Positions 25,655-34,902 of a DNA stretch of 64,000 nt are shown in pieces (position 1 is the first letter of the stretch; each line of letters opens with the position of its first letter). Location: positions 1-64,000 of the forward strand of contig DXLP01000005.1 of assembly GCA_019414645.1 (NCBI GenBank). The letters are read 5' to 3'. Source of the DNA: Collinsella sp. (GTDB taxonomy: Bacteria; Actinomycetota; Coriobacteriia; Coriobacteriales; Coriobacteriaceae). The notes under the pieces are model-generated. The model was not told the origin of the DNA. It did no database searches and worked only from the letters and a program-made list of their open reading frames with translations. The position numbers and the translations under genes are program-made.

Positions 25655-26424
25655 GCCATCGCTCCTTTCGGCGGGTTGGCGGAGGCGGAAATCATGGGCA
25701 GGCTATCTACGGCGCTGCGCAGGGTCCGTGGTGCATGTGGAATATACGCGCCGTCGTGAATGCGACCGTCGCGTATGGTCACGGCACGGTCGGCCTCGGC
25801 GGCGATGCCGGGGTCGTGTGTGATAAGAACGATGGTTTTGCCGCGCTCCTGAAGTCTATGGAAGGTCTCCATTACAAGCGCTCCGGTGGCGGAGTCAAGG
25901 TTTCCCGTCGGCTCGTCGGCCAGAATGATGGGCGGGTCATTGACGAGGGCGCGCGCGATGGCGACGCGCTGCATCTGTCCGCCCGAGAGCTCTGATATGC
26001 GGTGGTCCCAGTGGTCGACCGGCAGCGTGACGGCCTGTAGCGCGTGCACGGCGCGCATTTCGCGCTGGCTACGGGGCACATTGGTGTAGGCCAGCGGCAG
26101 CATGACGTTTTCGATAACCGACAGGCGCGGCAGCAGGTTGAAGCTCTGAAAGACAAAGCCAATGCTCAGGGCACGAACTTCGGTGAGCTCGTCATCGTCA
26201 AGCTCGGCCACGTTGAGCCCTTGCAGGTAGTAGTCGCCCGCCGTCGGCTTATCCAGGCAGCCTAGGATGTTCATGAGCGTTGATTTGCCCGAGCCCGAGG
26301 GGCCGGTAATGGCGACGAACTCGCCGGGATCTACCGCCAGGCTCACGTTGTGCAGGATGTGGGCGCAACCTGCCTCGCTCTCAAAGATGCGGTGCACGTT
26401 GCGGATGTCGATAACGGGACGCAT
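25651..26424 (-). CDS. MacB-type ABC transporter ATP-binding protein
   Basis: This 257-residue LolD/MacB-class ATPase shows Walker [17 protein letters not shown]-loop [10 protein letters not shown], signature [15 protein letters not shown], Walker [13 protein letters not shown] and switch His in [10 protein letters not shown]. About 30 residues after the usual end ([20 protein letters not shown]) have no recognised function. It lies between the MacA-like gene (sharing TAATG) and the permease gene (ATGA overlap), so the three are co-translated. Confidence 0.92.
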   Translation of the reverse strand: MRPVIDIRNVHRIFESEAGCAHILHNVSLAVDPGEFVAITGPSGSGKSTLMNILGCLDKPTAGDYYLQGLNVAELDDDELTEVRALSIGFVFQSFNLLPRLSVIENVMLPLAYTNVPRSQREMRAVHALQAVTLPVDHWDHRISELSGGQMQRVAIARALVNDPPIILADEPTGNLDSATGALVMETFHRLQERGKTIVLITHDPGIAAEADRAVTIRDGRIHDGAYIPHAPRTLRSAVDSLPMISASANPPKGAMA

Positions 26425-27857
26425 TACATGTCCTCATCGGCAGACATACTGCCCGAATCCGCGCTGTAGCCGCCGTCAGCCGTTGCGTCCGCTCCGGTGT
26501 CCATGACGAGGGTGTCACCATCGCGCAGCTTGGTAACCGGCACGTTGGGGTTGATCTCGTTGCCCTGGTCGTCGCGCTTGACCTGTGTCTTGCCGACTAC
26601 GGTTTCGTTGTCGTTTTGCGTCACGACGGGCACCTTGACGCGGCGGGTTTGCTTGCCCTCGTCATCGGTTGCCACGTTGACGTAATAGTGTTCGCCGTCT
26701 TCGGTCATGAGCGCCATCGTCGGCACCATCACCACGTCGTCGAGCTGCTCGGTCACCACCGAGACCTCGGCCGTCATGCCCGGCTTCAGGCGCGCGTCGG
26801 GCGCCTCGATGAGGATGTCGACGTTAAAGGTCACGCTGCCGCCGCCGTTGGCGGCGTCGGAGTTTGCCACCGACGCGATAGCCGTGACGGTTCCCTGGCT
26901 CACGATATCGGGAAACGCGGGATACGTGACGTTGGCGCTCTGCCCAACGGCGATCTTGGCGATGTCCTTTTCGCCCACCTGCACGGTCACCTTCATCTTG
27001 GATAGGTCGGCGATCTGCATGCACTGCTTGCCGCCGCTCGTATCGCTTTCGCCCATGATCATGCCGCCTGTTACCGTTGCGCCCACCTTGGCGTTAAGCT
27101 CCACGATGCTACCCGAGCTCGGGGCCGTGACCGTGCGACTGGCGGCCTTGGCGTTCGCCTGGTCTAGGTTTGCCTGGGCCGAAGCGAGGCTGCGCTGCGC
27201 GGCCGATACGGCGTTCGTGTCCGCTGATGCGTCAGAGACGCCAGCCGCTGCGGAAGCTCCCTCGACGTCCGTCGTTGGGGTGGCCTGCGCGGCAGCTGCG
27301 GCTTTCTGCGCGTTGGCGAGGTCTTCCTGAGCGGCTGCAACTGCACGCTGCGCCTCGGCAACGTTGCGATCGAGCTCGTCGTTTTTAATGGTCATAAGCA
27401 TGTCGCCCTCGTTGACGGATTGGCCTGCCTGCACGTTGATCGAATCGACCGTGCCGTCGACAGAAGGGGAGACCACTGAGGACGAAATGGGTTTGAGCTG
27501 GCCTTTCGCCTCGACCGTTGTGGTAAACGTGCCCTCGGTCACCATGTCGGTCACAGGCCCGCTAGCGCTCTGAGGCTGCGCATTGATAACCAGGGTTGCG
27601 ACAATGGCAATGAGCGCGATGGCACCTACGACACCGGCAGCAATACCGCGTCGAATCAGCTTTTTGCGTCGGCGCTCGGCACGTTTTGCTTTGAGATTGG
27701 CATATGCCTCTTCATCGGAAATCTCGGCCGTATCGTTCGTGCGTCCGTTCTGCTTATTGACATGTACGTCTGTAATCAGAGGAATCGTTTCGGTGGCACC
27801 TTCGGGCGTGCGCTCGGTATCATCCGGGCCCGGGGTGATCGTGGGGACATTCGGCAT
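26424..27857 (-). CDS. MacA-like periplasmic adaptor (HlyD family)
   Basis: This 477-residue protein has an acidic cytoplasmic N-terminus, a membrane anchor around residues 75-95 (GIAAGVVGAIALIAIVATLVI) and then the adaptor. A lipoyl-like half (TVEAKGQLKPISSSVVSPSVDGTVDSINVQAGQSVNEGDML) is followed by an Ala/Gln-rich coiled-coil hairpin, then the second lipoyl half (APSSGSIVELNAKVGATV) and beta-barrel domains. A flexible Asp/Ser-rich C-terminus ends the protein. The start at 27857 follows AAAGGAGA. It probably gates or assembles the MacB-like pump in a single-membrane envelope. Confidence 0.88.
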   Translation of the reverse strand: MPNVPTITPGPDDTERTPEGATETIPLITDVHVNKQNGRTNDTAEISDEEAYANLKAKRAERRRKKLIRRGIAAGVVGAIALIAIVATLVINAQPQSASGPVTDMVTEGTFTTTVEAKGQLKPISSSVVSPSVDGTVDSINVQAGQSVNEGDMLMTIKNDELDRNVAEAQRAVAAAQEDLANAQKAAAAAQATPTTDVEGASAAAGVSDASADTNAVSAAQRSLASAQANLDQANAKAASRTVTAPSSGSIVELNAKVGATVTGGMIMGESDTSGGKQCMQIADLSKMKVTVQVGEKDIAKIAVGQSANVTYPAFPDIVSQGTVTAIASVANSDAANGGGSVTFNVDILIEAPDARLKPGMTAEVSVVTEQLDDVVMVPTMALMTEDGEHYYVNVATDDEGKQTRRVKVPVVTQNDNETVVGKTQVKRDDQGNEINPNVPVTKLRDGDTLVMDTGADATADGGYSADSGSMSADEDM

Positions 27858-27892
27858 AGCGTCTCCTTTATAGAAAGAACCTCGATAATTAT

Positions 27893-27922
27893 ATGCGCCC
27901 ACCGGTTGGGGCGGGCGCATAG
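27893..27922 (-). terminator. Terminator-like hairpin after the L,D-transpeptidase gene
   Basis: On the minus strand ATGCGCCCGCC pairs with GGTGGGCGCAT (one G-U pair) around CCAACC, followed by ATAATTAT. The T-run is weak. Confidence 0.4.
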
Positions 27923-27989
27923 GACGGTTTCTTTCGGAACTGTTAGATTGGTCGCAGCGGTTCCACGTTGTAGGAATGCGCGCGTTGCA

Positions 27990-29723
27990 CTACGAGTGGA
28001 CAACCACGCACAGGCCGACTTTGATGCAGTCGTGAAGTGCCTTGGCGTCTGCCAGGCGCAGGTTGATGCAACCGTGGCTGCCGCACCACTTGTACGACTC
28101 GGCATTATCGAAGCTCTTGTCGTTTTGCCAGGTGGCGTCGTGGAAGCCGATCATGTTGCCCTCAAACGGCATCCAGTAGCTCACCGGGCTCTCGTATTTG
28201 GGCTTACCGGTCTCGGGGTCCTTGGCTCCGATCAGGGTGCTGCCGCCGTCGTTGCTGTTGATCTGCCACACGCCTTCGGGGGTGGCGTCTTCGCCCGGTT
28301 TGCCGGAAATAAAGTTGGCCTCCCAAACGATATTACCGTTCTCGTCGTAGTAGCGCGCGTGCTGCTCGGACAGATCGACATCGATGTATGCCTTCCAGTC
28401 GGGCTCTCCCTTTGCAGTAAAGGTGTCGGCCTTCTGGGAGTACTTGATCTCGATCTCGCCGGTCTGCTTGTTGTTAATGGCGTCCTCGACCTGCTTGGCG
28501 AGCGAGCTGCTGTCGATGGACCAACCAAAGTCGCCGCCTTCGACGGCGCACTGCTTGCCATCGGCGCGCGTCCACCAGCGAGTGGAGCCAACGGTATTAA
28601 AGCCGTTGGCGAGCTCGGCTGCCCAGCTACTGATCTGCGACGTATCGAGCGTGGGGTTGGCCGGATCGGCAAAGCTGATCCACTGCAACACGGAGCTGCC
28701 ATCAACCTTTCCGGCATCCTCGCCGTTGAGCTTAAGGGTCATGTTGACGCCCAGGAAGTTGTTGGCGGCATCACATGCAGCCTGAATCTGATCATCGGTC
28801 AGCGTTCCATTGAGCGGCTCATAGGCATCGTTGCCGAGCTTGGAAAGATCTACGGTTTCGGCCAGCGAGGCAAGCTCGAGCTCGGCATATTTAATGACAT
28901 GCTCGCGGTTGAGTTTTTCGTTGGAGCGCGCCTTCTCGACGGTAAACTTGCCGGCCTGTTCGTCATAGGAGCTATTGGCCTCGAACGTGCCCGAACGGCC
29001 CTCGTTAAACTCGTCGATGGCGGCGCCCAGATCCTTCTCAAACTGCTTTTGGTTAAAGGTGTCGGAGAGCATGGACAGGTCGACGTCTTGATCAAGATCG
29101 ACTTCGTTGGAGGTGGCGGTTGCTTTGGTCTTGCCGCTTAAGGATTCCACAAGGCGGACCGGCCATACAAAGGCTTCGTTGTGGCTGATGATTTCTTTTG
29201 CGGCAGCTTCGCCGTCGACGATGGGCTCATCGGACTCGGGCTGATAGGTCCAGCTAAAGTCATCGCCTGTCACGGCGAGCTTATAGTGCTTCCATGCCGA
29301 ATTGACCTTGGTGGCGGCAGACGAAGCGTTGGAGAACGAGACGTCGACGCCGGCGATGGTGGTGTTGGGGTAGGCTACCTGCGAAAATGCTACGACGCCT
29401 ACGATATAGACAATGACGATTAGACCCAGGACGACAAAGAGCGTCGTCTTTTTGCCCGACTTATTGTTGCCGGCGGACTTGCGCGCGGGCCCGCGATCGC
29501 CTCGAGCGTGCGTGGGGGGCTGCTTGGGCGCATTGCCGTTTGCCCGGCGCTGCTGACGTTGTTGACGCTGCTGTCGCTGTTGGTTCGGGTGTTGGGAAGC
29601 GTTTGCTGCACTACGCTGCTGACCGTGGCTCGGCGCGATAGGACGCGGCGACTGAACGCTGCCGGTGTGCCTGCTCGGCTGCTGCGGATCGGGAATCAGT
29701 TGAGTTCGATCGTTTTGCGACAT
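27990..29723 (-). CDS. L,D-transpeptidase with peptidoglycan-binding repeats (YkuD family)
   Basis: This 577-residue protein forms 3-3 cross-links in peptidoglycan or attaches partners to it. Residues 1-90 are cytoplasmic, low-complexity and rich in Gln and Arg (repeats of QRQ). A membrane helix follows (LFVVLGLIVIVYIVGVVAF), then two extracellular domains of the PG_binding_4/VanW-associated type. The C-terminal YkuD domain has HDATWQ and the catalytic SHGCINLR (Cys about 552). An ATG three codons upstream (29732) is nearly abutted by GAAGGA; the start at 29723 has better spacing from it. Confidence 0.9.
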   Translation of the reverse strand: MSQNDRTQLIPDPQQPSRHTGSVQSPRPIAPSHGQQRSAANASQHPNQQRQQRQQRQQRRANGNAPKQPPTHARGDRGPARKSAGNNKSGKKTTLFVVLGLIVIVYIVGVVAFSQVAYPNTTIAGVDVSFSNASSAATKVNSAWKHYKLAVTGDDFSWTYQPESDEPIVDGEAAAKEIISHNEAFVWPVRLVESLSGKTKATATSNEVDLDQDVDLSMLSDTFNQKQFEKDLGAAIDEFNEGRSGTFEANSSYDEQAGKFTVEKARSNEKLNREHVIKYAELELASLAETVDLSKLGNDAYEPLNGTLTDDQIQAACDAANNFLGVNMTLKLNGEDAGKVDGSSVLQWISFADPANPTLDTSQISSWAAELANGFNTVGSTRWWTRADGKQCAVEGGDFGWSIDSSSLAKQVEDAINNKQTGEIEIKYSQKADTFTAKGEPDWKAYIDVDLSEQHARYYDENGNIVWEANFISGKPGEDATPEGVWQINSNDGGSTLIGAKDPETGKPKYESPVSYWMPFEGNMIGFHDATWQNDKSFDNAESYKWCGSHGCINLRLADAKALHDCIKVGLCVVVHS

Positions 29724-29830
29724 CGTATGCATATCCTTCGATTTTCGCCTTGCGGTTCATCGTGTTTTTACTGGGCTTGCATTATAGCGATTGCCCTGCT
29801 GTTTGTGGTACGGAAACGGTGGCATTCAAA

Positions 29831-29858
29831 AGAGGTGGGACATTTGTCCCACCTTTGA
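29831..29858 (-). terminator. Terminator downstream of L-serine dehydratase
   Basis: AGGTGGGAC and GTCCCACCT form a perfect 9-base stem with a 4-base loop. On the minus strand it is followed by CTTTTG. Confidence 0.6.
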
Positions 29859-29872
29859 GTCGTTCTTTGCCG

Positions 29873-31480
29873 CTATCCGCACACACCGCATTTTGCACAG
29901 GCCGAAAGTGCGGCCGGAGCCTGCGCGATGCCGCCCTTTGCCGTCTCGCGCAGCGTGGCCGGCAACGCGTGACCCACCGAGAGCATGACATGTGCCATCT
30001 GGTCAAACGGCACCAGGCTCTTAATGCCTGCGAGGGCGAGTTGTGCCGAGCTAAAGGCCGCTGCCACGCCGATGGCGTTGCGGTTTTGGCAGGGCACCTC
30101 CACGAGGCCACCGACGGGGTCACAAACGAGGCCCAGTAGGTTACTCAGCGCGATGGAACTGGCGTCAAGCGCCTGCTCGGGCGTGCCGCCGAGCATCTGC
30201 ACCAGCGCGGCGGCTGCCATGGCGGCGGCGCTTCCGACCTCGGCTTGGCAGCCGCCCTCGGCGCCGGCAACGCAGGCGCTTGTGGTGAGGTTGAGGCCGA
30301 TGGCGGCTGCGCAGTAGAGCGCGTCCATGACTTGCTCGTCGTCGAGCTGAAGGTGATCGGCGAGCGCCAGCACGCAGCCGGGCACAACACCCGCGGATCC
30401 TGCCGTCGGAGCTGCGACGATTACGCCCATGGTGGCGGAGCGTTCGAGCACGGCCATCGCGCGGGCCACAGCTTCGGTCTGAACGGGGCCCATCAGGTTT
30501 GCACTCAAATCGTTGCGGCCGGTGGCTTCGACGAGCTTGGCCTCGCCGCCGATAAGCCCGCCGAGCGAACGCTGCGGATTGGCGATGGGGGCCGTGGTCT
30601 CCTCGCGCATGACGTCGAGCACGCGGCGCATGGCGGCGACGGCGTGCGCCTCGCCGGTCAGGCGCGCCTCGCGCACGGCCATAACGGCGCCGATGCTGAG
30701 CCCCAGTTCCTCGCACGCATCGAGCAGCTGCTCACCGTCGTCGAAGATCTCCTTGGCCGAGACGCCGGGAGAGAGCGACGAGGCAGAACCGGGGAGCTCG
30801 ATAAACGTTGCGTAATCGACATTGTCGAGCTTGCGTAGCATGGGGACGACGGTGTCGTCGGGCGCGCCGTCGGTCTCAAAGACGGAGTAGGCCTGGCCGC
30901 CCACCTCGGTGCGGTAGGTACGGCAAAACGCGATGTTTACATGGGCGTAGGCGAGCAGGTTCGTGAGCGCGGCGAGCACGCCGGGAACGTCCTTGTGCGC
31001 CACGAAGAGCGTGGAATACATACCCGAGATGTCGACGCCGACGCCGTTAATGCGGCTGATGCGCATCTTGCCACCGCCCAGGCTCTCGCCGCGAACCTGT
31101 GCCGTGGCGCCCGTGTCGTCGACCATGTCGATGTCGACGGTATTGGGGTGAATAGAGGCGTCGTCGCCCTTGATGTCAAAGTGATATTCGAGGCCCTGCT
31201 CGCGTGCGAGGTCGAAGGCCTGCTTGATGTTCTCGTCATCGGTGTCGAGGCCCAGGATGCCCGCGACGAGCGCACGGTCGGTGCCGTGGCCGCGGTAGGT
31301 GTGGGCGAAGGAGTTCCACAGCCCAAAGGTGACTTTGGTGATGCGGCCTTCCAGCAGGCTGGCGGCAACTTGGGCGCAGCGCAGGGCGCCGGCGGTGTGT
31401 GATGAGCTGGGGCCGACCATGACGGGGCCCAAGATCTCGAATGCCGAGGTCGTAGCTAGTGTTTGCGGCTTGCCTGCCAT
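29873..31480 (-). CDS. sdaA: L-serine dehydratase, iron-sulfur dependent, single chain
   Basis: This 535-residue enzyme deaminates L-serine to pyruvate and ammonia. Residues about 10-165 form the beta domain (GPSSSHTAGALR). An ACT-like domain follows at about 165-240, and the alpha domain fills the rest (PTAGSAGVVPGCV). The probable [4Fe-4S] ligands are Cys411, Cys453 and Cys464; this spacing (42 and 11) equals that of the Legionella enzyme as I recall it. The C-terminus CAKCGVCG is Cys-rich, and a tail Cys may serve as the fourth ligand. Fusion of both subunits in one chain is the type-2 arrangement. The enzyme is oxygen-labile, fitting an anaerobe. Confidence 0.93.
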   Translation of the reverse strand: MAGKPQTLATTSAFEILGPVMVGPSSSHTAGALRCAQVAASLLEGRITKVTFGLWNSFAHTYRGHGTDRALVAGILGLDTDDENIKQAFDLAREQGLEYHFDIKGDDASIHPNTVDIDMVDDTGATAQVRGESLGGGKMRISRINGVGVDISGMYSTLFVAHKDVPGVLAALTNLLAYAHVNIAFCRTYRTEVGGQAYSVFETDGAPDDTVVPMLRKLDNVDYATFIELPGSASSLSPGVSAKEIFDDGEQLLDACEELGLSIGAVMAVREARLTGEAHAVAAMRRVLDVMREETTAPIANPQRSLGGLIGGEAKLVEATGRNDLSANLMGPVQTEAVARAMAVLERSATMGVIVAAPTAGSAGVVPGCVLALADHLQLDDEQVMDALYCAAAIGLNLTTSACVAGAEGGCQAEVGSAAAMAAAALVQMLGGTPEQALDASSIALSNLLGLVCDPVGGLVEVPCQNRNAIGVAAAFSSAQLALAGIKSLVPFDQMAHVMLSVGHALPATLRETAKGGIAQAPAALSACAKCGVCG

Positions 31481-31503
31481 GGGTGCTCCTGTTCTATCCC
31501 GTC

Positions 31504-31624
31504 GTTCCGAGGACTTTGGTATTTGGTCGCCTGCTCTACAGTCCTGGCTCGCACGGAGGCCACATTAAGTGGCCTCCGGCTCGTGCGGAACTCGCGACCG
31601 ATCAAATACCAAAGCCCTCGGAAC
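31504..31624. repeat. Nested long palindrome between sdaA and metK
   Basis: The outer arms (31504-31530 and 31594-31624) are reverse complements with few mismatches and begin/end GTTCCGAGG and CCTCGGAAC. An inner perfect hairpin GGAGGCCAC-ATTAA-GTGGCCTCC spans 31555-31577. The element fills the 310-base gap upstream of sdaA together with the metK terminator; no gene is visible there. Confidence 0.7.
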
Positions 31625-31717
31625 TAAGGATACATGGTAGAGGCGCGTGTGCTGCAAAATTCATTAGCTGGTGACGCAGCGTAGGCTCATATCGAAGCAT
31701 CTTCACCACCGGATTAA

Positions 31718-31757
31718 TAAAAAAGAAGCACCGCTTGGGGGCGGTGCTTCTTTTGAA
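31718..31757 (-). terminator. Terminator of metK
   Basis: AAGAAGCACCGC and GCGGTGCTTCTT pair around CCCCAA on the minus strand, followed by a run of T residues. Confidence 0.85.
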
Positions 31758-31791
31758 AGCGCATGCGTGTTGTGACCTTAGCGGCTCTTAA

Positions 31792-33072
31792 TTACAGGCC
31801 GCAGGCTGCTTTGAGTTCTTCGACTCGGTCGGTCTTCTCCCAGGTGAAGTCGGCGTCTTCTCGGCCAAAGTGACCGTAGGCTGCCGTCTTTTCGTAGATG
31901 GGGCGACGCAGATCTAGGTCGCGGATGATTGCGCCCGGGCGCAGGTCGAAGGTCTTCTCTACGGCCTCGACGATCTTGTCCTCGGCAACATTCGCGGTAC
32001 CGAAGGTGTCGACCATGATTGAGAGGGGCTTGGAAACGCCGATGGCGTAGGCAAGTTCGACTTCGCAGCGGTCGGCAAGGCCGGCGGCGACCACGTTCTT
32101 GGCAACCCAGCGCGCGGCATACGCGGCGGAGCGGTCGACCTTGGTGCAGTCCTTGCCGCTAAAGGCACCACCACCGTGACGGCCGTAGCCGCCGTAGGTG
32201 TCGACAATGATCTTGCGGCCGGTGAGGCCCGTGTCGCCCATGGGGCCGCCCACGACAAAGCGACCGGTGGGGTTCACGTAGATGTCCGCGTTGTCCCACG
32301 GCATGTTCTCGGCGGCCATGACCGGGGTGATGACGTGCTCGATGAGGTCGGCCTTGATCTTGCCCATGTCCTCGATCTCGGCGGCGTGCTGCGTGGAGAT
32401 GACGATGGTCGTGACCTCGACGGGCTTGCCTTCCTCGTAGCGCACGGTGACCTGGGTCTTGCCGTCGGGACGCAGATAGGCGAGGGTACCGTCGTGACGC
32501 ACGGCGGCCAGGCGCTCGGCTAGGCGGCTTGCCAGGTAGTGCGGCATGGGCATGAGGGTCTTGGTCTCGTTGGAGGCATATCCGAACATCATGCCCTGGT
32601 CGCCGGCACCGATCAGGTCGATCGGGTCGGTGATAGCGCCGGTCTGGGTCTCGAAGGACTCGTCAACGCCTTGGGCGATATCGGGCGACTGCTCGTGGAT
32701 GAGGCTCATGACGCCGCAGGTGTCGCAGTCAAAACCGAACTTGGCACGGTTGTAGCCAATGCGGCGGATAACGCCACGGGCGATTTCCTGAACGTCTACG
32801 TAGGCCTGGGTGCGAATCTCGCCGGCGACGATGACGGTGCCGGTGGTCACGAGGGTCTCGCAGGCGCAGCGGACGTTCTCCACGTTGGCAGGCACGCCGT
32901 TGGGGGCGATGTAGCCCTGCTCCTGGAGCTCTATTTCTTTGGCAAGGATTGCGTCGAGGACGGCATCGCTGATCTGGTCGGCGATCTTATCGGGATGACC
33001 TTCGGTCACCGACTCCGACGTAAACACAAAGGATCCGTGTTGGGGTGGGATGGAACGAAGCTCTTCTGACAT
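31792..33072 (-). CDS. metK: S-adenosylmethionine synthase
   Basis: This 426-residue enzyme makes S-adenosylmethionine from methionine and ATP. Signatures: [20 protein letters not shown] at the N-terminus, [12 protein letters not shown], and the phosphate-binding [19 protein letters not shown]. It is slightly longer than the usual 380-400 residues. The many methyltransferases of the cob operon depend on its product, but the genes are not linked transcriptionally. I looked for a SAM riboswitch in the leader and saw none. Confidence 0.97.
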   Translation of the reverse strand: MSEELRSIPPQHGSFVFTSESVTEGHPDKIADQISDAVLDAILAKEIELQEQGYIAPNGVPANVENVRCACETLVTTGTVIVAGEIRTQAYVDVQEIARGVIRRIGYNRAKFGFDCDTCGVMSLIHEQSPDIAQGVDESFETQTGAITDPIDLIGAGDQGMMFGYASNETKTLMPMPHYLASRLAERLAAVRHDGTLAYLRPDGKTQVTVRYEEGKPVEVTTIVISTQHAAEIEDMGKIKADLIEHVITPVMAAENMPWDNADIYVNPTGRFVVGGPMGDTGLTGRKIIVDTYGGYGRHGGGAFSGKDCTKVDRSAAYAARWVAKNVVAAGLADRCEVELAYAIGVSKPLSIMVDTFGTANVAEDKIVEAVEKTFDLRPGAIIRDLDLRRPIYEKTAAYGHFGREDADFTWEKTDRVEELKAACGL

Positions 33073-33184
33073 GATTGTCCTTTCAAAAACGCGTCCCGGC
33101 GACCGTTACCATTCCGCCGGGCTCTGTATGCAAGGGGACATCATAGCGCGTAAATCCAACATTCACACCCTTTCCGCACCTACT

Positions 33185-33251
33185 CATTGGGGACAGACTT
33201 AAATGAGTAGGTCGGTGCTCATTGGGCGGTCATTTAAGTCTGTCCCCAATG
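33185..33251. repeat. 22-base perfect inverted repeat between metK and gltX
   Basis: CATTGGGGACAGACTTAAATGA (33185-33206, first 20 bases CATTGGGGACAGACTTAAAT) is exactly reverse-complemented at 33230-33251. The left arm is itself flanked by CCTACTCAT and ATGAGTAGG. It resembles REP-type palindromes mobilised by tyrosine (RAYT) transposases, but no transposase is present. The rest of this gap holds only the two divergent gene leaders. Confidence 0.75.
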
Positions 33252-33338
33252 ACTGGGTCGGTGCCCTTTGTGCGGAGGTTGCTTTGTTGCTTTATACTGG
33301 TGCGGTTAGACATCCATCCTGCAATCGAGGAGATTTCC

Positions 33339-34814
33339 ATGGCATCAGACGTTCGCGTCCGCTTTGCACCCTCACCGACGGGCAAGCTGCACATCGGCGG
33401 CGCCCGCACCGCTATCTATAACTGGGCTTTTGCCCGCGCAAACGGCGGCACGTTCATCCTGCGCATCGACGACACCGACCCCACCCGTTCCACCGACGAG
33501 AACACGCAGATCATTCTGCGCGCCATGCGTTGGCTGGGTCTTGACTGGGACGAGGGTCCCGAGGTGGGCGGCGACTTTGGTCCCTATGCCCAGACCGAGC
33601 GCCTGGACCTGTACAAGCAGGCCGCCCAGCAGCTCTGGGACGAGGGCAAGGCCTATCCCTGCTTCTGCACCAAGGAGCAGCTCGAGGCCGATCGCAAGGC
33701 CGCTCAGGAGCGCAAGGACCCCTTCCAGGGCTATCAGCGCCGCTGCCGCGATCTTGATCCCGAGGAGGCCCGCCGCCGCATCGAGGCCGGCGAGTCCTAC
33801 GTCCTGCGCATCAAGGTGCCCGAGGACCGCGGCGACGTCGTCATCCACGACGCCGTCCACGGTGAGGTGACCTTCGACGCCAAGGAGCTCGACGACTTTG
33901 TCATCTTCCGCTCCGATGGCACGCCCACGTATAACTTCGCGACCGTCGTCGACGACGCCATGATGAAGATCACCCATGTCATCCGCGGCGACGACCACCT
34001 GTCCAACACCCCGCGTCAGGTCATGGTCTATGAGGCCCTCGGCGCGCCCGTGCCTACGTTCGCCCACATCTCCATGATCTTGGGTGCCGACGGCAAAAAG
34101 CTCTCCAAGCGCCACGGCGCCACCTCGGTGGAGGAGTACCGCGACGCCGGTTACCTGTCCGATGCCTTCGTCAACTATCTGGCTCTGCTGGGCTGGTCGC
34201 TCGACGGCGAGACCACGATCATCCCGCGTGATGTCCTGGCCAGCAAGTTCTCGCTCGACCGCATCTCCAAGAACCCGGCGACCTTCGATCCCAAGAAGCT
34301 CGACTGGGTCAATGCTGAGTACATCAACGGCATGACCGATGCCCAGTTTGCCAACGAGATCATGGTCCCCGAGCTGCACGAGGCAGGCCTCATCGAGGGC
34401 AACGTCGAGTACGGCGAGGACTGGATCGACGCGCTCGCTGCCATCGTCAAGCCGCGCACCAAGATGCCGGCCGACGCCGTGACCGTCGCCGCTCCCATCT
34501 TCGCTACGGCCGATACGCTCGAGTATGATGAGAAGTCCGTCAACAAGGGGCTGGCCAAGGAAGGCATGAGTGCCATCCTGGATGCCGCCAAGGTCGCGCT
34601 CGAGGGTGTTACCGAGTGGACGGCCGAGGCCATCGATGCCGCGCTTGAGCCGCTGCCCGAGCAGATGGACCTCAAGAAGCGCGTGGTGTTCCAGGCCGTG
34701 CGCGTCGCCGTCTGCGGCAACATGGTGAGCCCTCCGCTGGGCGAGACCATGGCGCTCGTCGGCCGCGACGACTGCCTGGCGCGCATCGACCGCGCCCGCA
34801 CGATGGCGCTGTAG
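33339..34814 (+). CDS. gltX: Glutamyl-tRNA synthetase
   Basis: This 491-residue class-I synthetase charges tRNA-Glu. The HIGH-type motif is in FAPSPTGKLHIGGARTA, and the KMSKS-type motif is GKKLSKRHGATS. The C-terminal helical anticodon-binding domain begins near residue 330. The ATG at 33339 is preceded by GAGGAG; the open frame continues upstream through the palindrome without homology. A strong terminator follows. Confidence 0.96.
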   Translation: MASDVRVRFAPSPTGKLHIGGARTAIYNWAFARANGGTFILRIDDTDPTRSTDENTQIILRAMRWLGLDWDEGPEVGGDFGPYAQTERLDLYKQAAQQLWDEGKAYPCFCTKEQLEADRKAAQERKDPFQGYQRRCRDLDPEEARRRIEAGESYVLRIKVPEDRGDVVIHDAVHGEVTFDAKELDDFVIFRSDGTPTYNFATVVDDAMMKITHVIRGDDHLSNTPRQVMVYEALGAPVPTFAHISMILGADGKKLSKRHGATSVEEYRDAGYLSDAFVNYLALLGWSLDGETTIIPRDVLASKFSLDRISKNPATFDPKKLDWVNAEYINGMTDAQFANEIMVPELHEAGLIEGNVEYGEDWIDALAAIVKPRTKMPADAVTVAAPIFATADTLEYDEKSVNKGLAKEGMSAILDAAKVALEGVTEWTAEAIDAALEPLPEQMDLKKRVVFQAVRVAVCGNMVSPPLGETMALVGRDDCLARIDRARTMAL

Positions 34815-34838
34815 CAGCCGCGTAAACGCATGTATCCG

Positions 34839-34869
34839 AGCCCCGTTCACCCGAGCGGGGCTCTTGTTT
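34839..34869 (+). terminator. Terminator of gltX
   Basis: GAGCCCCG and CGGGGCTC form a perfect 8-base stem with a 10-base loop, followed by TTGTTT. Confidence 0.8.
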
Positions 34870-34902
34870 CTGAAGACGCATGGGATGGGAGGTATAGGGG
34901 CC

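Noticed and set aside
33073..33184. SAM riboswitch upstream of metK
   Set aside because: I looked on the minus strand for the SAM-I core blocks and found no match; the leader is short.
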